Shown here in pieces: positions 22,514 through 33,430 of a stretch of 64,000 bases of DNA. The notes beneath the pieces are model-generated. The model saw only the letters and a program-made list of their open reading frames with translations, was not told where the DNA came from and searched no databases. The position numbers and the translations under genes are program-made. The DNA comes from Apostichopus japonicus (Eukaryota; Echinodermata; Holothuroidea; Aspidochirotida; Stichopodidae): positions 21,068,489 to 21,132,488 of the forward strand of contig NC_092572.1 of NCBI RefSeq assembly GCF_037975245.1. Reading direction: 5' to 3'. Numbering within the stretch: the stretch's first letter is position 1; every line of letters starts with the position of its first letter.

Positions 22514-22702
22514 CATATTCATCTTTTGCCGGTCAATCAGAACTTGAACCAAGTTCGGTGGTACGCAACGATCGAATTCGGAGGACCATCCATCGAAAGT
22601 TATGTAGTAACCACTGTTCGAGTCATCGCTCTTGATCACACCGTTTTCCCATCTCCCGAACTCATCTACATCCTGTACTTTCTGTATGGTCCTAAATTCC
22701 AT
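22514..22702 (-). CDS. Candidate first coding exon, Tudor-like domain
   Basis: The exon starts with ATG at 22702-22700 (MEFRTIQKVQDVDEFGRWEN), continues GVIKSDDSNSGYYITFDGWS and SEFDRCVPPNLVQVLIDRQK, and ends ATATG|GTAAAC at 22514. The pattern 'FGRW ... GVI ... YYITFDGWSSEFDR' is that of Tudor or MBT-type barrels, in which a damaged surface, W/F-rich cage binds methylated Lys or Arg. An ATG at the start of the domain with a strong donor suggests a first exon. It has no stop or frame lesion, unlike the transposon relics around it, so it may be a real host gene. The partner exon at 19596-19814 is only a suggestion. Confidence 0.5.
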
Positions 22703-23211
22703 GATGTTGGCTATTTGTATTGTTGTAAGTAAATTAAAGCATGCTGATAACATCCAGCAGGATAAGAAGTCACCGGTCTAGCTTGGGCCAAGAGGTGCCT
22801 AACTTGGTTGTACCATAACACGACACTTGTACTCGCTCGAGCTCCACTTCAGATTCTGGCGTACGTAGTTGAACTTGAAAAAGTGCGTGAGTTGGGTTGC
22901 TAGGCACTGAACCGTGCTGTTTTATCAATGTAAACAGATTTGTATTGGAGACTACTAACAGGTTTACTCATACGCGAAACAATTAGTGCCAAGTTTTATC
23001 CAAATCGCCCATGAATTCAACGGAAATAAGTTTCACCGTTTTCATACGTTTTTCAAAGAAAGAAAGAAAAGATTCTGTACAAATTTATAGAATGTAGACT
23101 TTGGTTATCAACGTTGTCATTACTCTTTTATTATAACCGTATCCCATGCGGAAGAATACTTGTATAACAAGCTGGCTGTGAATGGAAGTCTTCTGAAAAG
23201 CCTATGCTGGC

Positions 23212-23445
23212 TTAACAAAACAGAGGACTCCCATGAAGAAAAGATATTTGCTCGAAACATTCCACAAGATACCCGTTGTTATGCGTTTGAAACAGTTTTA
23301 CATATGGGTGATCAGTTCCCAAGTCATCAATAATACTTTGAGTCGTCTTAAATCCTGTGTACACTTTGTTGATCGGTACATGGTATTCTTGTAGGCTAAC
23401 ATCTATTTTGAGAGGGTCGGTCTGTCTCACATACGATAGTTCCAT
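23212..23445 (-). pseudogene. Unrecognised 77-codon frame, probably transposon-derived
   Basis: The minus frame contains RQTDPLKIDVSLQEYHVPIN and KVYTGFKTTQSIIDDLG, which has a protein-like composition and reads like the C-terminal part of repeated invertebrate genome proteins, but I cannot name a family. The frame ends at SPLFC. No splice sites were confirmed. Low confidence. Confidence 0.3.
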
Positions 23446-23689
23446 AAATCTGCTGCAAGGGCCGATAGCAATCTTGGAACTTCACTTTTCAGCTCATTCA
23501 ACAATTGCATTTCACTTTGAAAAAAGAGTGTTGAAGGATGTAACAATAATAATGCAACAATAATAAATATAATACAGGTTATTTATATAGTGCTAAATCA
23601 GAAAGAAGAATTACTAGGCTGCCCTAGGCGCTAATCAAATGATCGAGTAAAGTAGATAACTCTTTTAAGTGTAGTAAATTTAGCACAAC

Positions 23690-24175
23690 GTTTATTGGCT
23701 TATATTAGCATATGATTGTGAAATGATTCTAGAGAACCAGTATGCTTGAAATTTTGTAATATTAACGAGTGTTAAGAAATTGCTTCTTGAGTATCACAGA
23801 CCTTAAATGAAGAGCTTCATGTGAACGTAATCCCTTCTTCAGACGAGGCTTACTATGCTCGTTTACACATAGGTGGCGATGACTAAATTCACTTGGTGAA
23901 CCATCAACTATTAACAACCACTGTTGTTCGTCTACAATTTTATATCATTACCCGCCGAACTCTTTAGCGGAGTACCAGAAATGATACGTTTATCAGGGAT
24001 CCATAAGTGCAGATCAGTGTTCTCTTTGGTACGTTAGAGACATTCTTGACAAGGTTCGTTGCTCCATGCCAAACATGCATTTGATGAGAAATTCCATCAT
24101 ATTTTAGACAGTTTTGAGCAGTGCCTTTAACTAAACATGGGCATCTCTCACTACTTCACAGATTTGGAATTTTTT
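23690..24175 (-). pseudogene. Kolobok-like transposase remnant (copy 2, heavily decayed)
   Basis: This copy can be traced only through blocks in different frames on the minus strand: a VVRDAHV block near 24155, HQMHVWHGATNLVKNVS near 24090-24040, an SHEAL...KKQFLNT block near 23820-23780, and FKHTGSLESFHNHMLI at about 23753-23706. The last block nearly equals FKHTGNLESFHNHMLM at 62500-62931. Order and spacing match the 62.5-kb copy, but several stops and frameshifts lie between blocks. Confidence 0.7.
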
Positions 24176-24557
24176 TCATTAGAAAACCCCATCCTCTCTG
24201 AAATTCAACTCTTTCCGTGTTTTGACTTTTCCCCATCTTCCCCTAAACATCAACTATCTCTAAATGCAAAATTTTGAAGAATCTTCATCCATGAAGCCGT
24301 AAGTCTTTAAGCTTGCAGAATTATGCCTTTTGGACCTTCTACCAAGTAGCTTTAACAACTGGAGGTTACATACAACCTTTGAAGACGTACAAATGATGTG
24401 TTGCTTACAACAAATATTTTCTGGAAACTTAAAAATACACACATGGCCATCTTCACACTTCCAAGAAAAAATAATTGCTGTACCAATAGCACTCCAATGA
24501 TAAGATAATAATTTAGTACAAAATAGTATTTAAATATCGCCTTCAAATATAACAAGA

Positions 24558-25440
24558 TTAGATATGCCGACGTTGAGTACCTTGCGTTTTATCTACAAAC
24601 AGGAGGGGGGGGGGGGGGGCCGTCTTTTGCTGAACATATGTTTGCATTTTATTACCATACAGTCTGAATCCTCTTTTTTTCATTTGGATTGATGATTTTG
24701 TATCCAAAACGCGTAAGTCTTTTTCTTTCGTTAGATCACCTGTATTTCGATTGATACCTTTGCAGCTAACTTTATCTTTGCTAGATCCAAACAGTAATAA
24801 CATTTACTTGAAAGAGAAATAATCACATCGCCCCCCCCCCCCCCACTCTAGCTTAAATAACCCTGGAGTACGCTTGTACATTGTTTTTGGGATGGCGTTT
24901 CGAGGGAACCATTTATGTTTATCCCGTTCAAATTCGGAACGCATTCCTGATTTAATAACGGACTCCATCTAATCCCCGGAAATGGCTAAGTATGCTGAAT
25001 CGGTGTCAATCTCACAATATTCAGATCTCTAACAAACATGGAGCTATAAACAGATAATAGCTCCATGCATCAACGAATCATAATAAAACTTTAACATTCT
25101 TAATTTGGCCTACTGATATACAAAGTATCCTATTTGTATCGGTAAATCTAATTTGACTTTACGCACATAATGCTCAAGCTCATTAATATTTTATTTGAGT
25201 TGAATAAACCGTCTAAAGAAAGGGTCATTTTGTAATGAACTGTTATTTGATGTATTTTGGTAACAAACTAGTCCATGCTCCAGATACCACCGTAATGATG
25301 GGGTAGCTATTAATACACTCTTACCACTCATGCTACCAATTAGAGTTCGGCGTGGATGTTGCAGTAAACTGTTTGATTCAGCAAAGTAAGCCATCTCCTC
25401 TCCGATGTCCCCAATACTTCTCTATATATTCTTAAAAATG
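24558..25440 (-). pseudogene. Polinton/Maverick-type DNA polymerase B, C-terminal part
   Basis: This is the C-terminal half of a protein-primed family B DNA polymerase, the replicase of Polinton/Maverick elements. The minus strand starts at the insertion edge (25440) with a GDIGEEMAYFAESNSLL region, then TLIGSMSGKSVLIATPSL and RWYLEHGLV. After a gap that contains a 29-bp palindrome comes CEIDTDSAYLAISG (about 25018-24977), the polymerase motif C with its two Asp residues, then RDKHKWFPRN and KRTPGLFKLEW. The last block (24803-24558) has SSKDKVSCKGINR and GNKMQTYVQQKTA. Stops, frameshifts and a deletion of the Lys-rich motif B region make it dead. It continues the N-terminal half at 31353-33430 across the 5.9-kb insert. 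Confidence 0.85.
25038..25066. repeat. 29-bp palindrome (copy 2)
   Basis: Arms ATGGAGCTAT and ATAGCTCCAT flank AAACAGATA. It is the same length and sequence as the palindrome at 3239-3267 apart from the centre, and it sits inside the decayed polymerase gene where coding blocks are interrupted. A tiny insertion is the simplest reading. Confidence 0.55.
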
Positions 25441-25765
25441 CTCTCTTAAAATGAGAGACTGAAATTTCAGTCTAATCGACTGAAATTTCAGTCTAATCGA
25501 CTGAAATTTCAGTCTAACGATGGATGGGATAGGGGATCAGACTACTTAGACTGAATTCCAGTCTGAAATGTAAAGACTGAAGGTCAGTCTTAATTAGACT
25601 GAATACTCTTCAGTCTAATAGACTGAAAATCAAACCACTTTAGACTGAACAGTCAGCAGTTTAGACTGATTTATTGCAGCACCGGTCTTAATTAGATTGA
25701 ATACTTTCAGTCTATTAGACTGATATCAGACTGAACAGTCGGTCCTTTAGACTGAATTATTACAC
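25441..25765. repeat. Left TIR and subterminal AGACTGAA array
   Basis: Starts with the 23-bp terminal repeat. Three tandem copies of GACTGAAATTTCAGTC, each a perfect palindrome, lie at about 25457-25515, then AGACTGAA/TTCAGTCT units in both orientations continue to about 25760 with diverging spacers. Such a dense palindromic end array is unusual; the right end has a looser version. Confidence 0.8.
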
Positions 25766-28585
25766 ATCACAGCTATACTGTCAATCTTATAAACTGCAAA
25801 TTCTGGTTTGAACAAGCTTTTCTATTGATCCTCCGTGTTGGCTAAGTGCTGGAATTCTTCAATATAGTTGCATTTAAGGTCATCAAAGACAACATTCAAT
25901 TATCTGTTAATGCAGGGGAATTTACTGAAAGGTGCTACTTCATGGAGTGACTTCGCCTTCACATCAAATCGTGTTAGGCTATAAAGACCAGAAAATCGTT
26001 GTGACAGTCACACACAAAGTACATAAAAAATGGTATTCCATCAAGAAATATAATTGTCAATATCCACCGAAGAGTAATTTTATTTCCACTAACCCACTTA
26101 TATATTCTTATTTAATTTTCGTTATCATATTAAAAAAAAAAACTACAATATTCTGAGGGATGTTCAACAAAACATGTTATCTTTCCAACAAACGTTCAAA
26201 TTATAAAGATACTTTACATAACAGTGACATATTTTCAGTTCAATATTAATCTGTCAAATTTCTGCTTGAATTGGGCCATCTAAAATGTTCTTTAATTTTT
26301 TTTGAAAAGGATGGCCTGGGGAACCCCTCCCCCGAGAGGGAATTCACAAATAGACATATCACCAACCAAGAATCAAATGTGTGGCAACACCACTGCAACA
26401 GAAAGCACTTTAAATTGTTTGTATGTCACCGCCAGGTGGTAATACCCTGGAATTCATTGACAACACAGCTGTAAACTGAGTCGTTATATACCCAGCTGAT
26501 CCCATCTCTCGATCTCAGTGAACTTTAACTTTTCCACTGTAAAGGATATAGTAACTATACGATCCTGCCTTTACAAAAGGGATAGGATGGAAACACGACG
26601 ATAGTACAATTGATCTGGTACATTGCCTTTTTTCCAGTTGTGAATCATTAATGTATAGTAGCAACAATTTCTTAGAATGATTTCAAAATGGGGAAAACAT
26701 ATGACAAATTTTCAGCAGGTTATTTATAAAATATTAGGAATGGTTAAACTATATATCAGTGCGGTCAACATTTAGTACTTTGTGTTTCAATGATATAGAC
26801 TGGCGATTGCTGAAAGTCATTATCCAGCACACACAAAACAAAATATTACAAGCAGTTGACAGAATGGCACTAACTTCATAATGGCTATTAGATAAACATG
26901 AATTATTATATACTGCATTCACGATTTCATGATATGGCATTCATATAAAGCAAATTTGTATGCAAAAACAGTACATGTCACTATTATACCACCCTGAATT
27001 ATTTCTTAACTTTCTCATAGTAATCATATAGTGATTGTGATTTCAATCAAATTTTGAAGTTTTATAAATTATCTGACGTGAATCATTTAATGTCGGCCTC
27101 TAGCTGAAAAAGAAATGTCACTCGAGAGTCGACTAAAAAATTTAAACAGTTTTGACTCATTACATCACTCAAATTAAAAAAAAAAAAATGGGGGGGGGGG
27201 AATAATGAGGAAAGGATATTCTCAAATGGAATTTTCTACAGTTACTGACTTTATAATAATCAGGTTACTTGCTTTTCATGGAACAAATTATGGAATATTG
27301 TTCACAATAAATAATATTAGCTTAATTAATTGCTTAATTAAATAAACCTTCAACATAGTGAGTGCAGTGAAATGTGGGAACATTAAAGTAAACATTAAAA
27401 TAACATGCTCGAAAATCATACAAGTTTTTTGGCAACTAGGTGTTTGTTTAATTACATTCATAATTAGATCAGTATAATTAAAAAACATTTTTAAAAACCA
27501 AAAATCAATTAAATATTTATTTCTGGAGCCCTCCCTTTTTATATAAAACTGTTGGTAAACTCCGGGTTATCAATTTAACGTTTTAGGGTATGTGTTAGTT
27601 ACTCCTTAACCCCTCTCCCCCACACGACTTTACACCTTAAAGGTATTGAAAACTTGTCCCAAACAGCATGCAGCCATCTGAAAAAGTTATCTTTCTGTTG
27701 CTTGCAAGTGATGTTTGTTCGTGTCGCTAAAAAAGACAGACAGTAATGAAACGTGATACCTTGATATCTTTAGCTGGACCTGAGATGTTCATCGCTGTAT
27801 CGTTTATACACTGTCATGTGGGTATTGACCGCAGCTGTATGTACTGACTGTACACTAGTGTCTAATTACCGACGGTAGCAAGCTGTGTTTGTATTTTCTG
27901 GGATCGATGGCAGTGTCTAACACTTCTGTTACACCTCATTCGAAACTAGGTCAGATTACCGGCATTAGACGTTCTTTTTGCGCGAGTCTTCACACCCTTT
28001 TAAAGCTACTCCATGCTGACACACGTGGTTCCGGACTACAGAGCAATAAAAAAGTAACATTCACTCCTTGAAGTTACTCCATGCTGGCTGCCCTTATAGA
28101 TGTGGCAAGGATTCGAACGAGAGACTTCACTTCTGTTGGTTGCACAATTCCATACACCATGGAAGCATGGAACTCACAAAACTAGTGTTGTAGAGGGGGA
28201 GCATAGTCTATGTTAAATGTATGTTCTATGCCTCTGTCCCTGCTGAAATGGCCAGTTTATCTGCCACAATGAAGAATTGTTTGGGGTTCAATTCTGGTCT
28301 GAGAGATAGGATGAAAGGCTGCCGATATTGTACTTGTCTGCCCTGTGCTGCGCTCTCAATATCTGTGCCCTCCTGTTTGGTGAAGATAAAAATAAATGGG
28401 ATAAAGGACAAGCAATCTGGTATAAATCAAAACATTCTTAAAAAAATATATGTTGAGAGGTAGAGAGACTAGACTAGAATAATATTTAGGAGAGAATGGA
28501 GAAACAAGAACATGACTGGCATTGTACAAAGGAGATATATCAATTCACGATAGGCAGCAATATGTCATCCATGGCGGGTGAGATG

Positions 28586-28626
28586 TGTTAGGTTGAATTT
28601 GAGGTGGATTCAAATTCAACCTAACA
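28586..28626. repeat. Perfect hairpin, 17-bp arms, 7-base loop
   Basis: TGTTAGGTTGAATTTGA and its exact reverse complement flank GGTGGAT. It lies inside the 5.9-kb element, shortly before the tandem array. It could be a small MITE-like palindrome or a replication scar; no copy was seen elsewhere in the window. Confidence 0.7.
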
Positions 28627-28996
28627 TTTATGGGTTATCATGTTGATTTGGGCAGGTACATGGTTACCAAGCAAGGTTTGTTGTTAGTTGTTTTCAGAAA
28701 TTTCTCTTTTTAAGGATAAATTGTTCATGACATCTCCTGATTCCATTACATCAGCATAGAAAACCAGTGAACAAGGAATATGATTTACATTTTAGCCTAC
28801 TGATTTCACTAATATGTCTATCTGCTTGTAAAAGAAACTGATTTCATAAGATTAGTGAATGGTAATATTAGTGTAAAATCTTATAATAAAGACTGATGGC
28901 CCACTATATGTTTTATAAAATAACAAAAGCATACCAAGTCTTTTCCAGTTTCCACATGATTTAAATACAATGGTAATGGTTTAACAGAATCGTGTT

Positions 28997-30690
28997 AGCT
29001 TCATGCTGTTATGGCTGTAGCAGTAACTACATTTTCAAATAATTAGGTGCTTACAATCTATGCATAATAGTACTGTGTTTTTGCAATTTCCTTGAGCATT
29101 ATTATGTTCAAGTATTTGTTATGAGGTTAACCTAGCCTAGATTCATTTGGGACGATCGAGTACATATTGCAGTCCTGACAAGCGTGCTTATTCGCCCGAT
29201 GATTGGGTACATATGCAGGACAGGCGGGCTAATTTGCCCGACGATCTGGTACCGTGATAGCTTCATGCTGTTATGGCTGTAGCAGTAACTACATTTTGCA
29301 AATAATTAAGGGTGCTTACAATCTATGCATAATAGTACTGTGTTTTGCAATTTCTTGAGCATTATTATGTTCAAGTATTTGTTATGAGGTTAACCTAGCC
29401 TAGATTCATTTGGGACGATCGAGTACATATTGCAGTCCTGACAAGCGTGCTTATTTGCCCGACGATTGGGTACATATGCAGGACAGGCGGGCTAATTTGC
29501 CCGGTGAACTGGTACCGTGATAGCTTCATGCTGTAATGGCTGTAGCAGTCACTACATTTTTTCAAATAATTAAGGGTGCTTACAATGAATCTAGGCCTAT
29601 GCATAATAGTACTGTTTTGCAATTTCTTGAGCATTATTATGTTCAAGTATTTGTAATGAGGTTAACCTAGCCTAGATTCATTTGGGACGATCGAGTACAT
29701 ATTGCAGTCCTGACAAGCGTGCTTATTCGCCCGACGATTGAGTACATATGCAGGACAGGCGGGCTAATTTACCTGACGATCTGGTACCGTGATAGCTTCA
29801 TGCTGTAATGGCTGTAGCAGTAACTACATTTTGCAAATAATTAAGGGTGCTTACAATCTATGCATAATAGTACTATGTTTTGCAATTTCTTGAGCATTAT
29901 TATGTTCAAGTATTTGTTATGAGGTTAACCTAGCCTAGGCCTATGCTAGATTCATTTTGGGACGATCGAGTACATATTGCAGGACAAGCGTGCTTAATCG
30001 CCCGACGATCGGGTACATATGCAGGACAGGCGGGCTGATTTGCCCGACGATCGGGTACATATGCAGGACAGGCGGGCTAATTTGCCCGGTGAACTGGTAC
30101 CGTGATAGCTTCATGCTGTAATGGCTGTAGCAGTCACTACATTTTTTCAAATAATTAAGGTTGCTTACAATCTAGGCCTATGCATAATAGTACTGTTTTG
30201 CAATTTCTTGAGCATTATTATGTTCAAGTATTTGTAATGAGGTTAACCTAGCCTAGATTCATTTGGGACGATCGAGTACATATTGCAGTCCTGACAAGCG
30301 TGCTTATTCGCCCGACGATTGAGTACATATGCAGGACAGGCGGGCTAATTTGCCTGACGATCTGGTACCGTGATAGCTTCATGCTGTAATGGCTGTAGCA
30401 GTAACTACATTTTGCAAATAATTAAGGGTGCGTACAATCTATGCATAATAGTACTGTGTTTTGCAATTTCTTGAGCATTATTATGTTCAAGTATTTGTTA
30501 TGAGGTTAACCTAGCCTAGGCCTAGGCTAGATTCATTTTGGGACGATCGAGTACATATTGCAGGACAAGCGTGCTTAATCGCCCGACGATCGGGTACATA
30601 TGCAGGACAGGCGGGCTGATTTGCCCGACGATCGGGTACATATGCAGGACCGGCGTGCTTATTCGCCCGACGATTGTGTAAATAGGCCCC
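28997..30690. repeat. Tandem array of about 263-306-bp units (six copies)
   Basis: The marker GGGACGATCGAGTACATATT occurs at 29149, 29412, 29684, 29959, 30265 and 30540, giving periods of 263, 272, 275, 306 and 275. Each unit also holds AGCTTCATGCTGTWATGGC, AATAATTAAGGGTGCTTACA and GAGGTTAACCTAGCCTAG. Within units, a roughly 45-bp subrepeat built on CGACGATCGGGTACATATGC and AGGACAGGCGGGCT appears two or three times, and the 306-bp unit has one extra subrepeat. Short minus frames here repeat the same peptide and are artefacts. Confidence 0.9.
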
Positions 30691-31199
30691 ACCAATTATA
30701 ACAATAGCCTAGGCCCTTTTTGCTATAGTACAGCCAAGCTAGGCCTACCTCGCGCACAAGCCTAGAAAAAGTAACGTTACGAACTGCCAAGCTTTTATTC
30801 TGTATTAATTGGAAACAACAAAAAACATACATACATACCCTCGAACACTGTTATCACTTCTTCGTGGAAACCTTTATTTGTAAGAAAAGTTCTTAAAGAC
30901 TCAACCATTGCTAATTTATAACCTTTACTCTAGCTTAGACATACGGTCGTCTGTCTCGTTCATGCCTAGCTGTGTGTACGGCGTGCGTACGTACAGTACA
31001 GCGAGTACCTGGCTAAGCGAAGAATATAGTAGTATATATGTACACAAATTGTAGCGCTCGTTGTCACTTATTTCTGTGCGGCGTAGTTGCAAGTTTTCGG
31101 ATGACGTAGGCGCATTTCTATTCTCTGATTGGATACATTTTTCAGTGGAATACAGAGACTGAAAATGGTAAGATGCCATGCCACATGTGATTAGCTGAT

Positions 31200-31352
31200 T
31201 GGTTAATACAGTCAGTCCAAAACAGCGACTGAACGGTGTAACTGATAACCTAGTCTAAGTAGAGTGTTTCTCAGTCTAAGCTCAGTGTATAACACTGAAA
31301 AAATTTCAGTCTCACAGAAGACTGAATTCTTCAGTCTATCATTTTAAGAGAG
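31200..31352. repeat. Right TIR and subterminal repeats
   Basis: CAGTC/GACTG motifs recur from about 31210 (CAGTCAGTCC, GCGACTGAACGG, TAGTCTAAG, CTCAGTCTAAGC, TTTCAGTCTCACAG, AGACTGAATTCTTCAGTCT) and the block ends with the inverted terminal repeat at 31330-31352. It mirrors the left end at 25441-25765. Confidence 0.8.
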
Positions 31353-33430
31353 TGGCGGGGAGGGGCATTTCGGCAAAGTGTGACTGTCGACTATCGAGTA
31401 CTGTAATATCGCACCCGACTGCCCCGAAGATATGTTATAATCTGACCCTCCGCAATTGCCCATTTATCTTTTAAGGGGTATGGGAATATTGAATCTAGAT
31501 ATGATTTAATCTCGGGGGGTTTCGTTCTGATATAGTTTACATTCACACTCCCATTTTTGTATGAAATTGTAGCCTAAAGATTTTCAATATTGATTGATGG
31601 CGAGAGTTTCGTTGTACAATTCAGGTAACGGGCTACCCCTACCTCATGTGTTTTATACTCAACGGGAAGTTGTCGTTTGCCCAAACGCACTTCCTTCCCT
31701 CGCCTTTTCTTACTCTCCCACTCCAACCACCACACAGCCGCCCGTTGCATGTAATGAGTAAATTCACCTTTAAAGTCGGTTCCGCTCTACGCCTTAGTAC
31801 GAATCCCGTGGCATGTCTTGCATTTTCCCTCAAATATAGAGGGCGTTAGCATCAAAACTTAATATTTTCTTACATAATTTGTCACCTCTTACTTTTGTTT
31901 TCGTTTTCTCTTTATATCTATTGAATATAATCCAAACCCCCCTCCCCCCTTAACAACATTGCTCTTGAATAAGCTATATAGATCTTGGTGTTGTTTTTGG
32001 TAATAAAGAAAAGAAATCCCTTTTGACACCCTTGAATAGATACCTTAGGGTTAACCCCGGCACGGAGATTCCCTGTTGAACATGTCAATTTCTTTGTCCT
32101 GTAAAATGCGAACATTTTTGCAAGGGCTTCTATGAACGGGACAACATCCTTAGTAGTCTACCATACTAAAAAATCCTGAAATGTTTTCATGTTATTTTCG
32201 ACCAAACCCTTTGGCAGTAAAGATATTCTCCCAGGCAGCTAGAAATTGCGCGCAACTACATCCTGGGGCCAAGTAGTTCTTAATATCTAGAAAACCATTT
32301 ACACGAAATAGACATATAATCACTGTAGCGTTTGATAATTCGCCGTATACCGGGTCGAGAGTCGTCCTCATCACGCAGTTCGTAGACGCTCTGTTACAAT
32401 AACCTTTTATAACGTTAATGTCATATTTACCCGAATTAAACCCAATCACCGGAATTTGCCTACAGTAATTCCTAAAGGACTAGTGATTTTAAATTTGTAA
32501 GTAGGTTCTTATCACGGCCTCTCCATTTTGATCTTTTAAATCTATTTCCTCCGCCGTGATTTTTTGTTGTAGACTTGTTATAGCCGAAAGAAATAAGGCC
32601 AGCAGTAGTAAGTTCTAGAAATGCACTACCACTAATTTCGATGCAGCAATGTTACAGAGTTGTTTAGAAGGATCCCCATCAGAAACGAAACATTGAGGTG
32701 TGGTATAACCAGGAACGTTCGAACAAACGAATAATACTAAGGAGTAAGTCAATAACTGTAATCTATCAAAAATGGATTTGCTAATTGGTATATGCCACCG
32801 GGAAAGTTAAACGTCACATGTTGTTTACAATGTGGTATGTGTCTCTGTAATTGTTTGCTATTTTTAAAAGTTCGTCGAAATCTAACACAATTAAATACCC
32901 CAGAATACTAACTGATATTAGTTCATTATATATGATAGATATGATATTATGATATTAGATCAGATACATTGCATCGGCAAATCTACATGGGGCTCGACGC
33001 AGTAACTCAGCGACACTGTGCTCATCAGATCAACACAGAAATGATATGACTTGTTACAAAAGAGATCCATGAGCTGCCAGTTCTGTCATCCTGCCTTTGT
33101 CACCAATCAACTGACAGTAATGTGTACCACAAAATTAGCTTCACCATCCGAGTTTCCTACATTATCTTCTGATGATTTTCGTCTTAACGAGAGACATACA
33201 TATTACATTGGAACTGTTTTTCTAGTTCACCCAGTTCTTGGAACGAAACCCCTTTGAAATTACGGACTGTAGCTTTACCACCTACGGCAGCTTGAAATTT
33301 ATCGAGCTGGTAACGTCCAATTTTATGTCATAGCTTACACACCTCAAGAAACAAAGATTGTCTTTATACGGTTCACCAGTTGCCACATAGTTTGTCATGG
33401 ATTGGATATGCCTGTTACGTTTAATATCGT
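31353..33430 (-). pseudogene. Polinton/Maverick-type DNA polymerase B, N-terminal part
   Basis: The minus strand carries the exonuclease side and start of the polymerase side of a protein-primed DNA polymerase B (organellar/viral type, pDNApolB family). Blocks in order: GEPYKDNLCFLRCVSYDI (about 33385-33332), GGKATVRNFKGVSF near 33250, NWQLMDLFCNKSYHFC near 33060, IGFNSGKYDINVIKGYC at about 32450-32400 (exonuclease FNxxxYD motif), FLDIKNYLAPGCS at about 32300-32265, KDVVPFIEAL and FAFYRTKK at about 32150-32090, DANALYIWAL-like block with DMPTGF near 31840-31790, and WWLEWESKK near 31715. Frames change repeatedly and stops occur. The part after 31560 leads into the insertion edge at 31353. Confidence 0.85.

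Larger units (their letters stand above)
25441..31352. mobile_element. 5.9-kb TIR DNA transposon without recognised transposase
   Basis: The left end (25441-25463) and the inverted right end (31330-31352) share CTCTCTTAAAATGA, one mismatch, then AGACTGAA: 22 of 23 bases match. Inside both ends, (T)AGACTGAA and its inverse TTCAGTCT recur many times (25454-25765 and about 31200-31345), as in subterminal transposase-binding arrays. The plus strand reads TG just outside both ends, a possible 2-bp target duplication. The flanks are adjacent parts of the polymerase gene (AEMP-type block on one side, FKN-type block on the other), so the insertion edges are supported independently. No long or family-like frame lies inside, so it is probably non-autonomous. 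Superfamily is unknown. Confidence 0.8.

Noticed and set aside
28081-28160. tRNA gene or tRNA-SINE (GTTCGAATCC on the minus strand)
   Set aside because: The B-box-like string is present but no A box lies at proper distance and no cloverleaf is apparent.
28221-28463. Plus-strand 80-codon Cys-rich frame and its antisense partner
   Set aside because: No family signature on either strand, and it lies inside the non-coding TIR element.
29395-30150. Minus-strand frames with repeated LSRYQFTGQISPPVLHMYP peptides
   Set aside because: They follow the tandem DNA repeat and lack a conserved start or end.
31646-31849. Plus-strand 67-codon frame
   Set aside because: It is antisense to the polymerase B block with conserved motifs on the minus strand.
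33160-33200. Hammerhead ribozyme core (CTGATGA near 33165)
   Set aside because: The required GAAA after stem II and a closing stem III are missing.
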